From: Leptodactylus fallax
Lineage: Eukaryota > Chordata > Amphibia > Anura > Leptodactylidae
Direction: 5' to 3'
Assembly: GCA_947044405.1 (NCBI GenBank)
Contig: CAMRHE010000077.1
Coordinates: forward strand, 6,787,501 to 6,851,500
DNA: 64,000 nt
Position 1 is the first letter of the stretch, and each line of letters begins with the position of its first letter. Both the position numbers and the translations under genes were made by a program. Of this stretch, positions 45,812 to 58,962 are shown one piece after another. The notes under the pieces are model-generated. The model was not told the origin of the DNA. It worked only from the letters and a program-made list of their open reading frames with translations, and ran no database searches.

Positions 45812-46256
45812 TTAAAGGGGTGCAAAGGGAAGTTATTAGTTTAAAGATGCACTTGGGGGGTATTATTCATTATGGGGGGTTATATTATATATTTTATAAT
45901 TGGGGTAGCAGCAGGATGGGGGCTTTGTGTAGGTGGGTCGGTGCCTGGAAAAGTAAGGAGCCAAAGATGTCTGTATTGCAAACTTTACAGAGACTGGAAG
46001 AAATGGTCATGGCCGTCCGGATGAAAGAGATGCGGAATGTGAACGATTAGTCAGAGACATCACCGGTAAGTCACTAAATGTTACTGCACTGTATTCACCT
46101 AAATCGTCTGCCGAACCCTGTGTAGAGCTGCTATATACCACTATACGCTCACCGTATACTGATAGTATCGGTATATGAACATGTCCAAGTTGGGGGCCCA
46201 CTTGGACATGTTCACCTTCCCTGTGCTAAACCCCTAGCTACGCCTCTGCAAACGGG

Positions 46257-48218
46257 TATGTTTTTTCTCATATTAAAGGCCCCTATATGGCACAATTATT
46301 GGTCTGGGAGACCTGAATGACTCCCTTCAAATAGAACTTGTCACATAAAAAATGACCCGATCAGTCAAAAGCATGTTATAGAGCAGGAGTAGCTGAGTAG
46401 ATGGATATATAATTTTGTGGGATAGTATTCTGTATAAATTATCATTTATTGATCTAAATCTCTGATCAGTTCGGGCATAGCAATCCAATGAGTGGTCCTT
46501 CTCAGTCTTTGAGGCGGACTGCTTACATAGCCCTAAAGTCCAAAAACAGCAGATTTATATGCAGAAATGACAACCTTCTTCTGCTCTGTAACAGATCAGT
46601 CATCATGTTCAATGGAAAAGGCTCCCCTTAAAGGGGCTGTCACATATTTAACAAAGCTGGAACAGCAATCAGTTGCTTTTCACAGGTACCTGACGCCAGC
46701 CAGCACTTCCCCCACTTCAGCTGCTGAAAGGGAAATGAAGTATTATATGGCGGCCATTCAAATGGAGCAAGAGCTGCATTTTGTCAGTAGTTATTTGAAC
46801 TGGTTCATAGAGAGAATGGGGTACCTATTATGTCCCTGAGTCCTATTAGGGCATATGGAAAGGGTCATCATATTAAAACAAGTCCTTTAACGTGGTCTTC
46901 CACTATTTACTAAATATAACATTTAAGAGGTGTTCACCCGATGCTCCATCTGGCTGTTCTGGCAGTGCAGAGGCTCAGTTGACTGTTGCAGCCAATCACT
47001 AGCCTCAGTGCTCACCTGAAGGGTACCAGTGATGTCACTGCCGATATGTCACCATTCCTCATCAGATTACAGTAGAGGCCACTGTTTGCCTGCAGTGGAT
47101 CACCTGAGCCTCTGCAATTCTGGCCCAGCCAATGCTGGCAAATGGAAGATATGGAGGATGCAATGTACTCCTCCGGGGTTTTTCACTGATCTTATAATTC
47201 ACTTTAACATAATTCTGGCAGAATTTCTGGTACTTTTCAGAAATAAAATATAGAAAACTGCATCAAAAAATCTCAGCACAGGAAAATGTGTTAAAAATGA
47301 CAGCTCCTTTCTCATTGGCAGGACAGCCTTGGCACTAGAGAGTCTTTTGGCATACATATTATCAGAAAGATTGCTTTCAGGTTGTTACTTAGGTAAAGTT
47401 ATTGTTGTCACAAGGGGATGATTATCAGGGGATGCCTTAGGGGGTTTCATTATTTTATTATTATAATTATTATTATCATTATTATTTGGCTATAATTCAG
47501 GACTAAGTCTTACACAGTCATACACTTCACTCTACATTTATGTTGCCTTACTAGCCATATAGTCACATTTATGCATAAAGTGAAGGCTCTGCAGTGCGCC
47601 TCATTCAGTTATATGACCACATTGCATTGTCTTCAGCGTATGGTGTCTGTGTCAGAGTTTTTGTTAATGTTGCTCCGTGAGTGGGTGCAGCACCATTACC
47701 AAAAAAATCCAAGGTTATTGACTCCTGAAGGACATATTGCATACATCTAGCGAACTGTGTTTGATTCCTACAGGCGTTATTGGTTTTTCACGTAGCAAGA
47801 GACCTCTACTACAAACTATCAGCCTGGAAGGGGTTACCTGGACCATAGGGTATTCCTGAAACTGTTTATAATACCGGACTCTCCAAATATTACTCTTTGC
47901 AAAGCTCTGGGATTAAAAAGATTGTAAAATGATTTAAGCAAAGCACGAAGTAGCCAAGATTTTAATTAGTGTGTAATCCTGTGTGCACGGCTAAACTCTG
48001 AAGGATAAAGAGAGGAAGGACTTCTTATCAGTGTAAACTGAACTACTGGAGTCAGGTTAACCCTTTACTCATAGGCTGCCCATACATATTAACAAAGGCA
48101 GAATCCGACAATTTTGGTAGGACTGGATGACCATCTATTGGGGTCTCCTGAAAGAAACAAAGATCGAAGGGAACATTGAAGGTGGCGATACAATATATTA
48201 ATTCCACCAGGCTACCAT
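46257..48218. other. Intronic sequence with decayed MITE fragments
   Basis: TTAAAGGGGCTGTCACATATT near 46628 resembles a MITE end. An (ATT)n tract lies near 47453-47485. No coding domain. Confidence 0.45.
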
Positions 48219-48540
48219 TAAAGGGGTTGTCCAGTTTCAAGTATTAGTATAGGCCATCAATATTAGATTTGATGGATCCAACATGCGGCAAATCACCTGT
48301 ACCGAGAAAGTGTGACTCTCGGTAATGTTGCTCACTCGCCAAACAAACTGTAGCAGCAAATGTAGGTACTACAGTCATGTCCCATTTAAGCCCATAGGCT
48401 AGCAGTATGTACACAGCAGTATGCTGTCTCTGTAGAGGTGATCTGCTAGGGTTTTAGGTGTTGGACCTCCACAGTTCTAATATTGATTGCCTGTCCTAAG
48501 GTTAGGTCATCAATACTAAAAAACGGATAACCCCTTTAAG
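48219..48540. mobile_element. MITE of the 'TTAAAGGGGTTGTCC' family
   Basis: The left end TTAAAGGGGTTGTCCAGTTTC and right end complement TTAAAGGGGTTATCCGTTTTT are inverted repeats. Internal AGTATTAGTATAGGCCATCA and its complement-like TAGGTCATCAATACTA give the foldback structure. Confidence 0.85.
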
Positions 48541-49325
48541 TGTGTATAGTGGTAACCTGATTTTGCAACAATGAGAGATAATGGGCATGTTGGATTTGAA
48601 CAAGCTTGAGCCTTTTGCTCTCAAAGGAGGTAAGTCACTGCCAAAAGGGTCTGGCAATTGCTTAGTCTCCTCTTCCTTTTTAAACACACACACACTTGGC
48701 CGAGCATGCATGTGTATAGGAGGTATTGGAGAAATAGCTCTCAAACAAGCATGTGCTTACAGCTATCTGGAGTGTATGATCATCTATACACAGTTAAAGA
48801 AACTGTATATCACCTTGCACAATGCATTAAATCACAATGTTTTCCTTTATTCTATACATCTATAGGATATACATTGTCCAACTGTCTTTGCCTTTACTTT
48901 ACCTATTCTGTCCCTGAACCCGATGCTCTAGAATTTGTCTATTAGTGTATAACCATAGACAGTCAATAGGGCTGCTCAATGTTTTTCAGCTGCCGATGTT
49001 ACCTTCACAGGGTTAAACCGAGTTATAGTGGACCTGCAACCACAGTACGGCACTGTCCCACCATAAGCACACGCCAACAAAAATGTCAATCATAAGCACA
49101 TGCAATCTTTATATAGTTTTATATTGGGATGATAATCACAATGAAAGCTCCTTGAACCATGACTTGAACAAAGCTATGTTTTCACTTTGAGCGTCAAACG
49201 TTGAAATTCACTATCTTTCATGGGTTTATATATTTTTTTCTTTAGGTTGAAATAAATCATATCAATGCTAGCAAGAAAATACTTCCATACATAGAAGAGC
49301 AATTCAGTCTTAGTGTCTTAGTATA
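48541..49325. other. Intronic sequence, nothing recognised
   Basis: Short open frames on both strands show no domain. Confidence 0.5.
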
Positions 49326-50929
49326 CAGTATGGAAAAAAAGTATTGAGTCAGCCAGCAATTGTGCAAGTTCTCCCACTTAAAAAGATGAGGCCGGCCTGT
49401 AATTGTCATCATAGGTAGACCTCAACTATGAGAGACAAAATGAGAAAAGAAATCCAGAAAATCACATTGTCTGATTTTTAAAGAATTTATTTGCAAATTA
49501 TGGTGGAAAATAAGTATTTGGTCAATAACAAAAGTTCATCTCAATACTTTGTTATATATCCTTTGTTGGTAATGACAGAGGTCAAACGTTTTCTGTAAGT
49601 CTTCACAAGGTTGGCACACACTGTTGCTAGTATGTTGGCGCATTCCTCCATGCAGATCTCCTCTAGAGCAGTGATGTTTTGGGGCTGTCGCTGGGCAACA
49701 CGGACTTTCAACTCCCTCCAAAGGTTTTCTATGGGGTTGAGATCTGGAGACTGGCTAGGCCACTCCAGGACCTTGAAATGCTTCTTACGAAGCCACTCCT
49801 TCATTGCCCTGGTGGTGTGCTTGGGATCATTGTCATGCTGAAAGACTCAGCCACATTTCATCTTCAATGCCCTTGCTGATGGAAGGAGGTTTGCACTCAA
49901 AATCTCACGATACATGGCCCCATTCATTCTTTCATGTACACGGATCAGTTGTCCTGGTCCCTTTGCAGAGAAACAGCCCCAAAGCATGATGTTGCCACCC
50001 CCATGCTTCACAGTAGGTATGGTGTTGTTTGGATGCAACTCAGCATTCACTCTCCTCCAAACACGACGGGTTGTGTTTCTACCAAACAGTTCTACTTTGG
50101 TTTGATCTGACCATATGACATTCTCCCAATACTCTTCTGGAACATCCAAATGCTCTCTAGCAAACTTCAGACAGGCCCAGATATGTACTGGCTTAAGCAG
50201 TGGAACACGTCTGGCACTGCAGGATCTGAGTCCCTGGCGTCGTAGTGTGTTACTGACGGTAGCCTTTGTTACGTTAGTCCCAGCTTTCTGCAGGTCACTC
50301 ACTAGGTCCCCCCGTGTGGTTCTGGAATTTTTGCTCACCATTCTTGTGATCTTTTTGACCCCACGGGGTGAGATCTTGCGTGGAGCCCCTGATCTAGGGA
50401 GATTATCAGTGGTCTTGTATGTCTTCCATTTTCTAATTATTGCTCCCACAGTTGATTTCTTCACACCAAGCTGCTTGCCTATTGCAGATTCAGTCTTCCC
50501 AGCCTGGTGCAGGTCTACCATTTTGTTTCTGGTGTCCTTCCACAGCTCTTTGGTCTTCACCATAGTGGAGTTTGGAGTGTGACTGTATGAGGTTGTGGAC
50601 AGGTGTCTTTTATACTGATAACAATGTCAAACAGGAGCCATTATTACAGGTAATGAGTGGAGGACAGAGGAGCCTCTTAAAGAAGAAGTTACAGGTCTGT
50701 GAGAGCCAGAAATCTTGCTTGTTTGTAGGTGACCAAATACTTATTTTCCACCATAATTTGCAAATAAATTCTTTAAAAATCAGACAATGTGATTTTCTGG
50801 ATTTGTTTTCTCATTCTGTCTCTCATAGTTGAGGTCTACCTATGATGTCAATTACAGGCCGGTCTCATCTTTTTAAGTGGGAGAACTTGCACAATTGGTG
50901 GCTGACTAAATACTTTTTTTTCCCCACTG
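49326..50929 (-). mobile_element. Full-length Tc1-like transposon (1604 bp)
   Basis: TA flanks both ends (49324-49325, 50930-50931). Inverted repeats of about 200 bp start CAGTATGGAAAAAAAGTATT on the left and CAGTGGGGAAAAAAAAGTAT on the right (as its complement). They include the shared TTATGGTGGAAAATAAGTAT block about 170 bp inside. The length and layout are those of a complete Tc1 element. The single gene is on the minus strand. Confidence 0.95.
49541..50563 (-). pseudogene. Tc1-like transposase, 340 codons with one in-frame stop
   Basis: The gene starts at the ATG at 50563. Residues 1-115 form a paired-like bipartite helix-turn-helix DNA-binding region with a GAPRK linker (AT-hook/GRPR-like). 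The catalytic domain has the first Asp in VIWSDQTK, the second in QHDNDPKHT and the Glu in [11 protein letters not shown]; the last two are separated by 34 residues, i.e. DD34E. The only disruption is a TGA at 49849-49847 (codon 239), just before VFQHDND, where the family has Trp. The frame continues without a shift to the stop at 49541. The length equals the usual 340 residues. The enzyme would cut and paste the element at TA sites. Confidence 0.93.
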
Positions 50930-50983
50930 TATTATACTGTATTGATACTGAGGTCCAAATTCCCTAAATTGAAACTGTATTAT

Positions 50984-51098
50984 TAAAGGGAACCTGTCAC
51001 CTAATTTTGAAACAATAAACCACTGACAGGTACTTATAGACCAATGGTTTAGTATCCCAAATAACCCTTTATAAAGCCTGTCCACCTAGGGATTCTTT

Positions 51099-51129
<31 letters not shown>

Positions 51130-51748
51130 TATTTAAATACACTCTTACCTATAGTCAGGTTGGGTTCACACAAGCTCTCGCTCTACATTCAGGGATTCAG
51201 TCCCTGATTCTGATTGAAAAATGTGGAGAGAAAAGTCCTGCAAGCAGGAATTTTCTCTCCGCATTTTTCGGGCGGAAACCAGGCAGAAATCCAGCAGACC
51301 CCATTATAGTCTATAGGGTTCGTGGGTTTCCGCGGGTAACAGCTTTTTAAGCAGATTAGGTTTCCGTTTTTCGGATCCCCAAGCAGACCCAAAGAACAGA
51401 AACTGGGGGCAGGTATGAACCTAGAGTCATCTCTGCTGCCCCTAGCCCTACTGCAGTACACCTCAGCTTCAATGCACATGCGCTGGACTTCGGGAGCATG
51501 CACGGTGAAGCTGAGTTGTACTGTCCAACCTTCAGTGCAGAAGTGCGCATGCACCGGGAACAATGGTGACTAGGTAAGTATAAACTTATGTGAGAGTCAT
51601 CAGATGCACCAATGTAAGTATAAAAGTTTTTTTTTTTCTTTTTTAACCCTAGAGTGGGTAGGGTTTTTATAGGGATTCTTTGGATACTAAACCACTGGTT
51701 CATAAGGACCAGCTGGGTTATTGTCCCAAAAGTAGGTGACAGGCAATA
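50984..51748. mobile_element. MITE (AAAGGGAACCTGTCACC ends) with a nested element
   Basis: The left end AAAGGGAACCTGTCACCTAA and the right-hand CAAAAGTAGGTGACAGG are inverted. GGGATTCTTT and the blocks around ACTAAACCA(C/T)TGG also pair across it. It contains an AT microsatellite near 51115-51130 and the nested element 51157-51423. Confidence 0.75.
51157..51423. mobile_element. 'GGTTCACAC' foldback MITE, nested
   Basis: The ends AGGTTGGGTTCACACAAG and the complement of AGGTTCATACCTGCC are inverted. The middle (CCATTATAGTCTATAGGGTT, GGCGGAAACC) matches 60264-60537 in the opposite orientation, so it is a second, more decayed copy of that family. Confidence 0.72.
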
Positions 51749-53844
51749 AGTTTGATCATACTATAGTAGTATGTTTGTTAACCACTACCGATACTGATAA
51801 CTCAAGTAGGTATATATTGTCTGATTCAATAATAATGATTTCATCCTGCCACGCAAACATATTTAGCTTGTTTCACGTTGATTTTGTACCTCCGTATTTT
51901 CCTCCGATCAGAACCGCTGCTCTGTCAATTTTGCCATCTATAACTGTGCTGGTTCCAAAAATGCAATAACTAGTTTTCTTGTAGCAGAAGCCAATATGGA
52001 GTAACCCTGCAGGAAAATCTCTCGCTGTAACTTGGAGCATGCATCATTTCATTGTTTCTAAATGAAACACAGACAAAATTGTGCTGTTACACAATGCACC
52101 ACCAGCCATTGTTTCATCTCTTGCTCATATCTCATATTTGTATATTTGATTACTTTTGTCCATGAAGCCTTAGTGACATACCAGCAAATAGATTGCAGGG
52201 GCACTAGTGTTAATAATAGGCATATCTAGGAGTCGTGCAGGTACCGTTTGCATACATAAATCTACGCCCACACTCTGAGACTATGTCCTTTAGCACTTCG
52301 GAAAATATGATATTGCTGTCGGCACTAAATAAACTGGGGAGACAGATTTTTTTTTGTAAATCTTTGACTAAAGTTTAAAGGTGTCTAGACAGAGAAATCT
52401 TGCAAAAGTGTGTATTTCTGTTTAGACACCTCTCTAGGAATACTAGTTCTTCTAGAGATCTAGCTGGTGTTGGGAGTCTTGCTCCTTGGAAAAAAAAAAG
52501 AGGCAAATTACCTTTCCTCCAGAAAGAAGAAAACTGTATCTCTAGTTCCATCTGGAGTTAACTACTCTATAAGAGATTGGCTGAAAAGTCATGTTTCAAG
52601 GCTCTTTAATGGGTCGGACATTAAATTTCAGGGTAGCTACCTATAGGTGGCACTAGAGACAATTTTCTTCTTAGGTGAGCTACTTTGCATTATGTAGAAT
52701 CCTTGCCTAATCCAGTGACTATATGACACTGGGGTATTGGAGGATTTTTATTTGGTTTCTGCCCAATTCTCCTCTACTTTCTGCTTTATCTATCCCTCTG
52801 GATTTGGACAATTTTTTCCAGACAGACTTTAACAATTTCAAGGGGTTGTATGAGATTAAAAAAGAGGGTCCCCCCAACAGTGAGATCAACATTTTGTTAC
52901 TGGTTTTGCTGTGTTTTTTGAGCCAAAGCCAGGAGTGGATTTAGCACATACTACTCATCACCCGCCAGGAATTTTAAACTGCATGTAGCTACCTGTATTA
53001 TTTCTCTAAATGGCGGTACACTTTATTCTACAGTGCATAACCGTTCATTGTCTAGAAGGCCTGTAGGGCAGACGAGTCTGTGCTAGAGATGTCACACTTT
53101 ATAGAAGATTTTTCTCCATTCATTTTTGTTTGGGGCTGCAGTTAAAATCTACAGACAGTTTTGGCACTGGCAGAGTAATCTTGTTCCGATAGCATTACTC
53201 TCTCACGTGCCACTTCTTGTCAAATGCCAGGTGATAAGGATTTAAAGTGCAATTAAAGTGTCCGACACCAGTGTGTATGTCCTGAAGATTCAGCTAATTG
53301 AGAAATGATGTTTTCACACACACTAATGAAATTCAGATACTTCCCTAGTCCATCGATTCCCCAACACACAAAAGCTTCACAGCACATCTCCACTCACTCG
53401 ATATCTCTTAACCAATTAAGTCAAGCTGTTACCAGTCCAAACACTGGATGATTGTAAGAAAATGTTTCCCCTACACCGCACATCGCTGCTCCGACTCCAG
53501 ACAGCTCTTTATTTTCTTGGACAATATTCTATAGGAATTGTTGAGAATTGGGCACTGTATCAAAAGATTCAGATACTAATAAAATAAAACTAGTGTTATA
53601 TGTTTGGTTTCTTTTCTTCCAGTTCTAGGAAATCTCTGGGAAATGCAGCAGAAAAAGATTTAATAGAAAATTGAAGGTGATACATTATAAAGACTCAGCA
53701 TAATCTGTAACTTGTGTAACTTTCCACTTCTACATACACTTACACTAGATAAGATATACTACATACATACATTACCAGTAGATAATTAAAATTTGGAATT
53801 ATGGAATTGCAAGAGTTAAAGTACTGGGTCTTCAACGAATATTA
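51749..53844. other. Intronic sequence, candidate conserved non-coding stretch near 53200-53400
   Basis: No domain-bearing frames. 53200-53400 is non-repetitive, with several TAATT/AATTA words; conservation is a guess. Confidence 0.35.
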
Positions 53845-54275
53845 AAGGGCTTGTCCAGGAATTGTACCAACTAATGTGAAGGCCGGTGGTGGTGTAAAAT
53901 AAGAAAAAAAGGTTACTCACCTATCCCCAGCACTTCACTGTGTGCCAACAGTGTCCATTCGGCTCTGCGGCAGTACCTGATAGCTGTAATCTGCACCCCA
54001 TGTGATTGTTGAGACCAATCAGTGGCCTTAGCAGTTGCTTGAGAGGGATCAGTGATGTCACTGGTTCCTTACCAGGGATCATTGAGACCACTGATTGGTC
54101 TCAAAGGTCACATCGGGTACTGGCTTCTGCCATGCAGACTCCAATGCAAGGCTGAACGGATACCAGCGGCAGACAAGGAAGCAAAGGGGACAGGTGAGTA
54201 TGCTTTTTGTTTTTTATTTCACACCTCACCTGGCCTCGAAAGGGATTGGTCCAATTCTTGAACAAACTCTTTAAC
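53845..54275. mobile_element. MITE of the 'AAAGGGCTTGTCCAGG' family
   Basis: The left end AAAGGGCTTGTCCAGGAATT and the right end complement AAAGAGTTTGTTCAAGAATT are inverted. Internal GAGACCAATCAGTGGCC and TGAGACCACTGATTGGTCTC give further fold-back. Confidence 0.8.
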
Positions 54276-54360
54276 CTTCGTCAGGCTGCATAATTTTACA
54301 ACATTAACAGGCTGCATAGGAATAGGTACAATTGTACCTACTCAGCCGGACGAGGGTTAA
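54271..54360. mobile_element. 82-bp TTAA-flanked mini-MITE
   Basis: TTAA lies on both sides (54271-54274 and 54357-54360). The termini CCTTCGTCAGGCTG and the complement of CCCTCGTCCGGCTG are inverted. A central AGGTACAATTGTACCT palindrome is present. It abuts the preceding MITE. Confidence 0.85.
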
Positions 54361-55818
54361 ACAATTTAACACCTGTAAGATGTATATAGGTCCTTCCTAA
54401 GGGCAGAATCAAATGACCAAGTTTCAGTATGGAACAGAATGTTGCTGTTGGGCAGGTACTCCTAGCATGATAGATGATCCCTCTCCCAGCATGATGTTCA
54501 GGCTGGTAAATCTGGTGAACACATGGACCAAGTTTCATGGGTTAAACTCGATCATGTGAATTTAGTGCTAATATATGTTCACATGGCAAAAAATGCAAAG
54601 TGGAAAAATCTGACATGCAGTTTTGCAGCAGTTTGCAGTTAGGACTGCCAGCGGCTAGTCAGTGAGTAGCCACCCAGCACAGTTTCGGTGCTGTTTCTGG
54701 TGCTCAAACCGTGACATGAGAGGGCAGGGCGCTTCCTTATTATCTGCACATGGTAAAAATTCACTGACCTTCTTTAAAATCAATGAGCCTTCAGTGTAGG
54801 AGTTTTGGTGTATGAAATATATCAAAATCCTTGTCAAGAACTCTATGAACACACCCTTGCCTTTCCTCTTAGTGGGTCATGTCCCAAAATACTGCATGTA
54901 ACATGAGACGGCTGGATTTATGAGATGAGTCGTTGATACTATGTGTCTCTACATGTGACAAACCACTGCTTGTGAATTGTAATCTGTCAAAGGTTTTGCT
55001 AGCATGTTGCAATATTATAATGAATTTGTTTAGTGAGAAATTGGAGTCCTTTACCAAATTCAGGCAAAAGTAAGGGTGGATGCATCTATATGTTTTGAAG
55101 TAATACAATAAAAAAAAAAAAAAGAAGAAAATTCTAAAGTTTGTTCCTGTAAGGAAGATACCTAACAACTGACCCTTCATCATAAAAAAAACAGAGTCAC
55201 ACCAGACTTTACCACTAGTCTAGCGTCCCAGAAGAATCTGATGTCCAACGATTCTCCTACTACATTATCAGACACAGCTCTGCCAATTACTGACTGCGTA
55301 TTGCTCCCGGGAGGGTGAGAATGTAACAGTCCAAACTATCTCCAAAGTAAAATATTCCTCCCACCTACAGACAAACTGAGAACCAGGAGTACAGGATAAG
55401 CAGCAGAGATAACTGTGGAGCCAACATCTTGGCACACTGGCTGTAGACTCCTTCGTATACACCTGGACATCACATGAAATTTCTCTTCTAATAATAAGAA
55501 AACGTCGATGGTTAAAAAGATAAACTGGATATTTTAATGATATATTTTTATTGTTTTACTATAACACTGTATCATTAACTTTATGTCACAGTAAAAAGTT
55601 CATGAACTCTCTTTTACTGGTCATTATATTGGTGTTATTTAGCATGTGCTAGATTGACTTCTGATTTTCTACATGAATATAACACACAAACTGTCTGCAG
55701 ACTGGATTCTGTCTGGAGTCTGTACACAGTTGTCAGATTTGGCATATATATGTGAGCGTATCAAAGACCGGGCATCTAGAGAAATATAGCAAAACCAGAC
55801 TAAAGGGGTTGTCAAGCA
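54361..55818. other. Intronic sequence, nothing recognised
   Basis: No conserved reading frame or obvious element ends. Confidence 0.5.
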
Positions 55819-56151
55819 CAGGGGTCCCCAACCACCAGCCTCAGCAGATGCAGCTCCCAGCACAGCACATTATGTGGGGTGCGGTGGGGCAGCGATCTGG
55901 CCACAGTGTCGTGGCTCCTCGCATAGCTCCTGGCGGGTTCTGGTCCACAGTGCTGTATACCGAGGTCTCGCCAGCATCCCACCCAGTCTACATTGCTGTT
56001 TGGTGTATAGTGCTGCTAAGTAATCCAACCCCCTCCATAACTCCGTCCCCATATGACCAAAGCCCACCCATTGCCCCCCACCCTGCTGGGCCATGGAAAA
56101 ATGGTCTTGCTTGAAGTTGGTCCCTGGTGCAAAAAAGGTTGGGGACCACTG
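55819..56151. mobile_element. 333-bp hAT-type MITE
   Basis: The ends CAGGGGTCCCCAACCACCAG and the complement of CAGTGGTCCCCAACCTTTTT are typical of vertebrate hAT (Charlie-like) non-autonomous elements. The flanks GTCAAGCA and GTCTAGCA form an 8-bp target duplication with one mismatch. Confidence 0.88.
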
Positions 56152-58909
56152 GTCTAGCAGGATAAACATTTTTAGAAAAATTCTGAAAAACTCATTGAAT
56201 TGTCTGTTTTTTGTTTAAACACTGTTTAACAAATTTAAAAACTGTGAAAAAAAGAGTAACAAAAACATTTAGAAAAAGGGGCAGAGTGGATTAAAGTATT
56301 AAAAATAATATTAAAAATTATTAAATCATTTTTTAAAATAATATTAAAAAGTATTCAAAAGTAATATAAAAAATATTAATATTGCTCATCAATACCCGCT
56401 GCCATTCCAACACTTCCCATGCCCCCCTCTGCTTTTTACTTCCTTCCCATCGCACACAGTTCATCACAGAGTGAAAACTCTTCCAGATGACAACCCAACA
56501 CTTCATTTCTAAAATTGGAAATCTGACTGGAAATAAGGGGTTCTCTGAAAAGATGTGTTCTTTTAGGAAGGTTTTATATGGCACATTTGTGCCATTTTAT
56601 CAATCCAACAGTAAATATGCAAACAAATATATTATACGTGCCCCACTTGGGCCCCATGCCATCGCTCTACAAACAGCCAAGACCAAGGTAATCAATGGAA
56701 ATATGATAAGAAATAATCCTGTCTCTGAATATATACTGTATACTTCATCTTTCTCTCATTATCCTATAATCACTCCACAACCTGGTGTCTCATTCACAAT
56801 CCCATTGTCCATCTTTTTATTCCTAGCCGGATTCATTCGCTTCCACCTTCCCTGACTTTTACTGCAGCCATCTGTCAATAAGATTCAGATTTCAGTCTGT
56901 TTACGCCTGTTTCCTCCCTGCTCCTGCTATCGCTTTGGCTGCCCTTTCCCACTATGACTGTGCCTTTGCTCTTTCAGTGACCCTCCTAAATCCTCAGTCA
57001 TTTGTTGGTCGCACACAATAACATCCACTGCGGAGAATACTAAACAATAGAAAGACTGTTTCCAGTCGACATTCTGCGTATCCTTGTTTTGCTACATTTC
57101 TCTATTGACTACATCAAATCCTCCTGCAATATTAAAGTCCTGCATTTGCAGATCTCCTGAAGTTCACATTTCAGACTAAGTAGTTACGTTCAGCTCCCAA
57201 TGGTCTCTATGTCTGCTGCTAGGTTTATTATAAGACTGACATAGCCACAGGTGACTGTGCAATAAAGATGGAGCTAAGTCGTGTGTTTGCTAATAACTGT
57301 GCTTTAATAAAGCAAATACCTTTACAAAGGGGTCTGCATTATTGCTCACAAATTATTAACAGCCTGAAGCTATTACTAATATACATACTATACAAATCTA
57401 GCAGAGCTGAATTTGTCATTTAAGCAGGTTGTCACACAAAGATAGGCGAAAAATTGGACTGCTTGCACCTCCTCCTCTGCGACCCACCAGATCACTAGAA
57501 CAGAAGTCCTAAATGGATTGTCCGGACCCAAATTGATTTTTCATATTGATAACCACAGGATAGTTCATCATTATGTAATCTGTGGGGGTCTGACACCTGA
57601 ACCCTGCACAGATCAGCTGTTCGAGCAGCCTTCAGGTGCCAGAAGCTATTACTTGAATAGGAGCAGTGCTGCACATGCTCCCCATCCACTCCTGGAGCAG
57701 CTAATCTGTTTGGGATCTGGTTGTTGAATCCATACAGATCACATACTGATGATCTATACTGTGGAAAATTTTGGTTCCTTATGTAGAGATACAGATGTAT
57801 CCACCCTCACAATAACCCAAATTTGGTTAAGGACTAATCAACACAATTTTTGTGACTTACTAGCAAAACCATTGACAGGCTGCAATTCACAGTATAAACA
57901 CTGGGTGGCCAAAATCAGATACGTACAGGATAGATATCTCATGACAAAGTATTGCAAAATCGGGTTGTTTTAAAAAGTTGGTGATCATACACATTTAGAT
58001 ACATCCAGCCACGAGAAAAAGTAAAGAAATACATAATCTGACATAAGTGTCATTTATAAACTCTGCACATCTTTCACTTTTAGGAGACGTGCATTTCAGG
58101 CTGTGCTTGTATCAGACATTCAGTTACAAACATGAATTTATTATATTATGGTTTGATGCAAATTGACATGAAGGTGATCATAGTTGTGAAGTGCTGGGTG
58201 CCATTTTTATAATGGACCATGCGCCTTTAGAAAATACTATTTCTGTCTAAATAGTATCTTTTAGAAAATACAATTTTTGTGTTTGTCACTAGTGTAAACA
58301 TAGTCCTGGCATGGAAAGGGTTAATACTGCGCTGTTCCACGAAAGGCTATCTCAGAAACAATAAGTTATTTTATAAAAATTTTTGAGGTCCACAATGGAT
58401 TTGTCAATCAAAAATTTTAATACTAAAGCTGACTAAAATATGTACCTCTATAGTAACAATCATGATAAAGAATACCTGATAACTGCTACGATATTGTTTG
58501 TACATCATTCGATGATACTGCCAAACAAATGGTACACTGTCTCATTTTCAGTATGCTATTTAGGATTCTAGTCCCGTTCTTGTGTCCCTCGATGACCTGT
58601 GATGTGCTGTAAACAAACTGACATTGATCCTACGATCTCCATTAACGTCGCCAGAGAAATGCAGGCTTAGGGTTCCCATTCCACTGCCTATGACAAGCAC
58701 CAAGATGAACCCCTGTGGCCATCTAGGTTTGTAGATAATCTGCAAGAAAACTTCAAGGCAACCCAGTAATTGGCAAATCTTCACACCCACTGATTTACTT
58801 CATAGGGGATTTCATACACGCATACATAACATGAATCCTAGCATAATCCCTTCAATCACACAAAGGACCAACACATATATCTACAACATATCTAATCCTA
58901 CATACAATA
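56152..58909. other. Intronic sequence with MITE debris
   Basis: An A/T-only stretch lies at 56298-56390. 57512-57750 carries GATCAGCTGTT and TGATGATCTA words of the 'TTGTCC' MITE family. No coding domain. Confidence 0.45.
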
Positions 58910-58962
58910 TTGGTAGAGAGAGAGACCGAGAGAGTGAGAGAGAGAGACCGAGAGAGAGAGAC
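58910..58962. repeat. (GA)n-rich microsatellite
   Basis: GAGAGAGA interrupted by CCGAGAGAG and GTGAGAGAG. Confidence 0.9.

Larger units (their letters stand above)
43680..46248. mobile_element. 2.57-kb hAT-type element with perfect 8-bp target duplication
   Basis: CAAACGGG flanks both ends exactly (43672-43679 and 46249-46256). The ends CAGAGGCGTAGCTAGG and the complement of CAGAGGCGTAGCTAGGGG are inverted repeats. No hAT transposase domain is visible. The interior includes G-rich low-complexity sequence, strong palindromes near 43800-43890 and two nested foldback elements, so much of the length may be later insertions. It is probably the same superfamily as 24460-25271. Confidence 0.9.

Noticed and set aside
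50115..50582. 155-codon plus-strand open frame
   Set aside because: Antisense shadow of the Tc1 transposase gene.
55752..56114. 120-codon open frame
   Set aside because: It lies across a hAT MITE with clear terminal repeats; no domain.
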